From Reyranella sp. (GTDB lineage: Bacteria; Pseudomonadota; Alphaproteobacteria; Reyranellales; Reyranellaceae), in the NCBI GenBank assembly GCA_030681635.1, contig JAUXRT010000434.1, positions 1-13,987 on the forward strand: a DNA stretch of 13,987 nt, read 5' to 3'. Shown one piece after another: positions 13,388 to 13,987 of this stretch. The position numbers and the translations under genes were made by a program. The notes beneath the pieces are model-generated. The model was not told where the DNA came from. It did not search any database and was given only the letters and a program-made list of their open reading frames with translations. Each line of letters opens with the position of its first letter. Position 1 is the first letter of the stretch.

Positions 13388-13987
13388 CTAGAGGCGCCAC
13401 AGGGTCACGCCGGCCGGCGTCGTCGCCCGGTCGAGCGCGGCGGGAATGTCGGCCACGAAGCCCCCGGCCGGCTTCAGCAGAGGTCTCACCAGATCCCAGC
13501 CGCCGTCCCGGTAGCTGCGGTGGGCGACCGACAGAACGACGGCGTCGGCGGGTTGCAGCCGGTCGAGCGGCGTGAGCGACAGGCCATATTCGCGCTTCAA
13601 CAGGTCACCGTCGGCCATCGGATCGTGCAGCTGAACGGTGATGCCGAAGTCCTGCAGTTCGCGCGCGATGTCGACAACCCGCGTATTGCGGGTGTCCGGC
13701 ACGTTTTCCTTGAAGGTGACACCGAGCAGGGTCACCACGGGCCTGCCGTCACCGGCGCTTCGCATGACGCTGCGGGCCACGCGATTGGCGACGTAGACTC
13801 CCATGCTGTCGTTGACCCGCCGCCCGGACTGGATCACGTGCGGGTGATAGCCGACCGACTCGGCCTTGTGGGCGATGTAGAACGGATCGACCCCGATGCA
13901 GTGGCCGCCGACCAGGCCGGGCCGGAACGGCAGGAAATTCCACTTGGTGCCGGCCGCCTGCAGCACGTCCTGCGTGTCGATGTCGAG
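13388..13987 (-). CDS. UDP-N-acetylhexosamine 6-dehydrogenase, TviB/WbpA-type, C-terminal part (runs off window)
   Basis: The last 199 residues of a UDP-glucose/GDP-mannose dehydrogenase-family enzyme; the NAD-binding N-terminal half is outside the window. The segment WNFLPFRPGLVGGHCIGVDP holds the catalytic Cys in GGHCIGVDP, and the following FYIAHKAESVGYHPHVIQSG and GRRVNDSMGVYVA are characteristic of the subgroup that includes TviB (VipA), WbpA and WbpO, which make UDP-N-acetylhexosaminuronic acids rather than UDP-glucuronate. The C-terminal UDP-binding domain starts at VTLLGVTFKENVPDTRNTR. It oxidises C6 of a UDP-HexNAc with two NAD+ in the cytoplasm, providing uronic acid sugars for capsule or O-antigen. 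The stop (TAG) lies 11 bp before the methyltransferase ATG. The TviB-like assignment is from motif recall; a WecC-like role is the main alternative. Confidence 0.9.
   Translation of the reverse strand, partial: LDIDTQDVLQAAGTKWNFLPFRPGLVGGHCIGVDPFYIAHKAESVGYHPHVIQSGRRVNDSMGVYVANRVARSVMRSAGDGRPVVTLLGVTFKENVPDTRNTRVVDIARELQDFGITVQLHDPMADGDLLKREYGLSLTPLDRLQPADAVVLSVAHRSYRDGGWDLVRPLLKPAGGFVADIPAALDRATTPAGVTLWRL

Noticed and set aside
1..13987. Mobile element, CRISPR, toxin-antitoxin or defence system
   Set aside because: No transposase, integrase, terminal repeats, regular repeat array or defence-type domain was recognised on either strand; all genes are metabolic, regulatory, transport or glycan-related.

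Overview
The window is high-GC DNA with tightly packed genes, short intergenic gaps and ATGA stop/start overlaps. Together with the gene content (an orphan TctC/Bug solute-binding protein, a CaiB-type CoA-transferase and a biotin-dependent acyl-CoA carboxylase operon), this suggests a chromosomal segment of a metabolically versatile proteobacterium, most likely an alphaproteobacterium. The taxon is inferred from style of content only. No rRNA, tRNA, insertion sequence, phage gene, CRISPR array or toxin/defence gene was recognised. Every gene but one is on the minus strand.

Region A (1-5302) looks like a LysR-controlled organic-acid module. A LysR regulator (plus strand) diverges, across a 297-bp control region, from a periplasmic TctC/Bug binding protein. 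Downstream of TctC on the minus strand lie a CitE/malyl-CoA-lyase-like C-C lyase, a family III CoA-transferase and the N-terminal part of an NtaA/SnaA/DszA-type flavin monooxygenase cut by the window edge. The simplest reading is capture of a carboxylic acid, activation to a CoA thioester and cleavage by the lyase. The substrate cannot be read from sequence. Perfect or near-perfect hairpins follow TctC and the CoA-transferase and probably adjust expression along the cluster.

Region B (5339-11600) is a five-gene operon read right to left: TetR regulator, carboxyltransferase (beta) subunit, enoyl-CoA hydratase, biotin carboxylase/biotin carrier (alpha) subunit and acyl-CoA dehydrogenase. This is the gene set of the leucine (liu) or acyclic-terpene (atu) pathways: dehydrogenation, carboxylation of the gamma-methyl of an enoyl-CoA, then hydration. 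No HMG-CoA lyase gene is seen in the window. The beta subunit departs from the usual methylcrotonyl-/geranyl-CoA carboxylase motifs at two places, so its substrate is open. The operon starts with a recognisable sigma-70-like promoter whose -10 lies inside a perfect 10-bp palindrome and which predicts an almost leaderless tetR mRNA.

Region C (11681-13987) is part of a surface-polysaccharide cluster, read right to left: a nucleotide-sugar 6-dehydrogenase of TviB/WbpA type (C-terminal part), a class I SAM methyltransferase and a GalE-type UDP-hexose 4-epimerase. It is functionally unrelated to region B and separated from it by only 117 bp.
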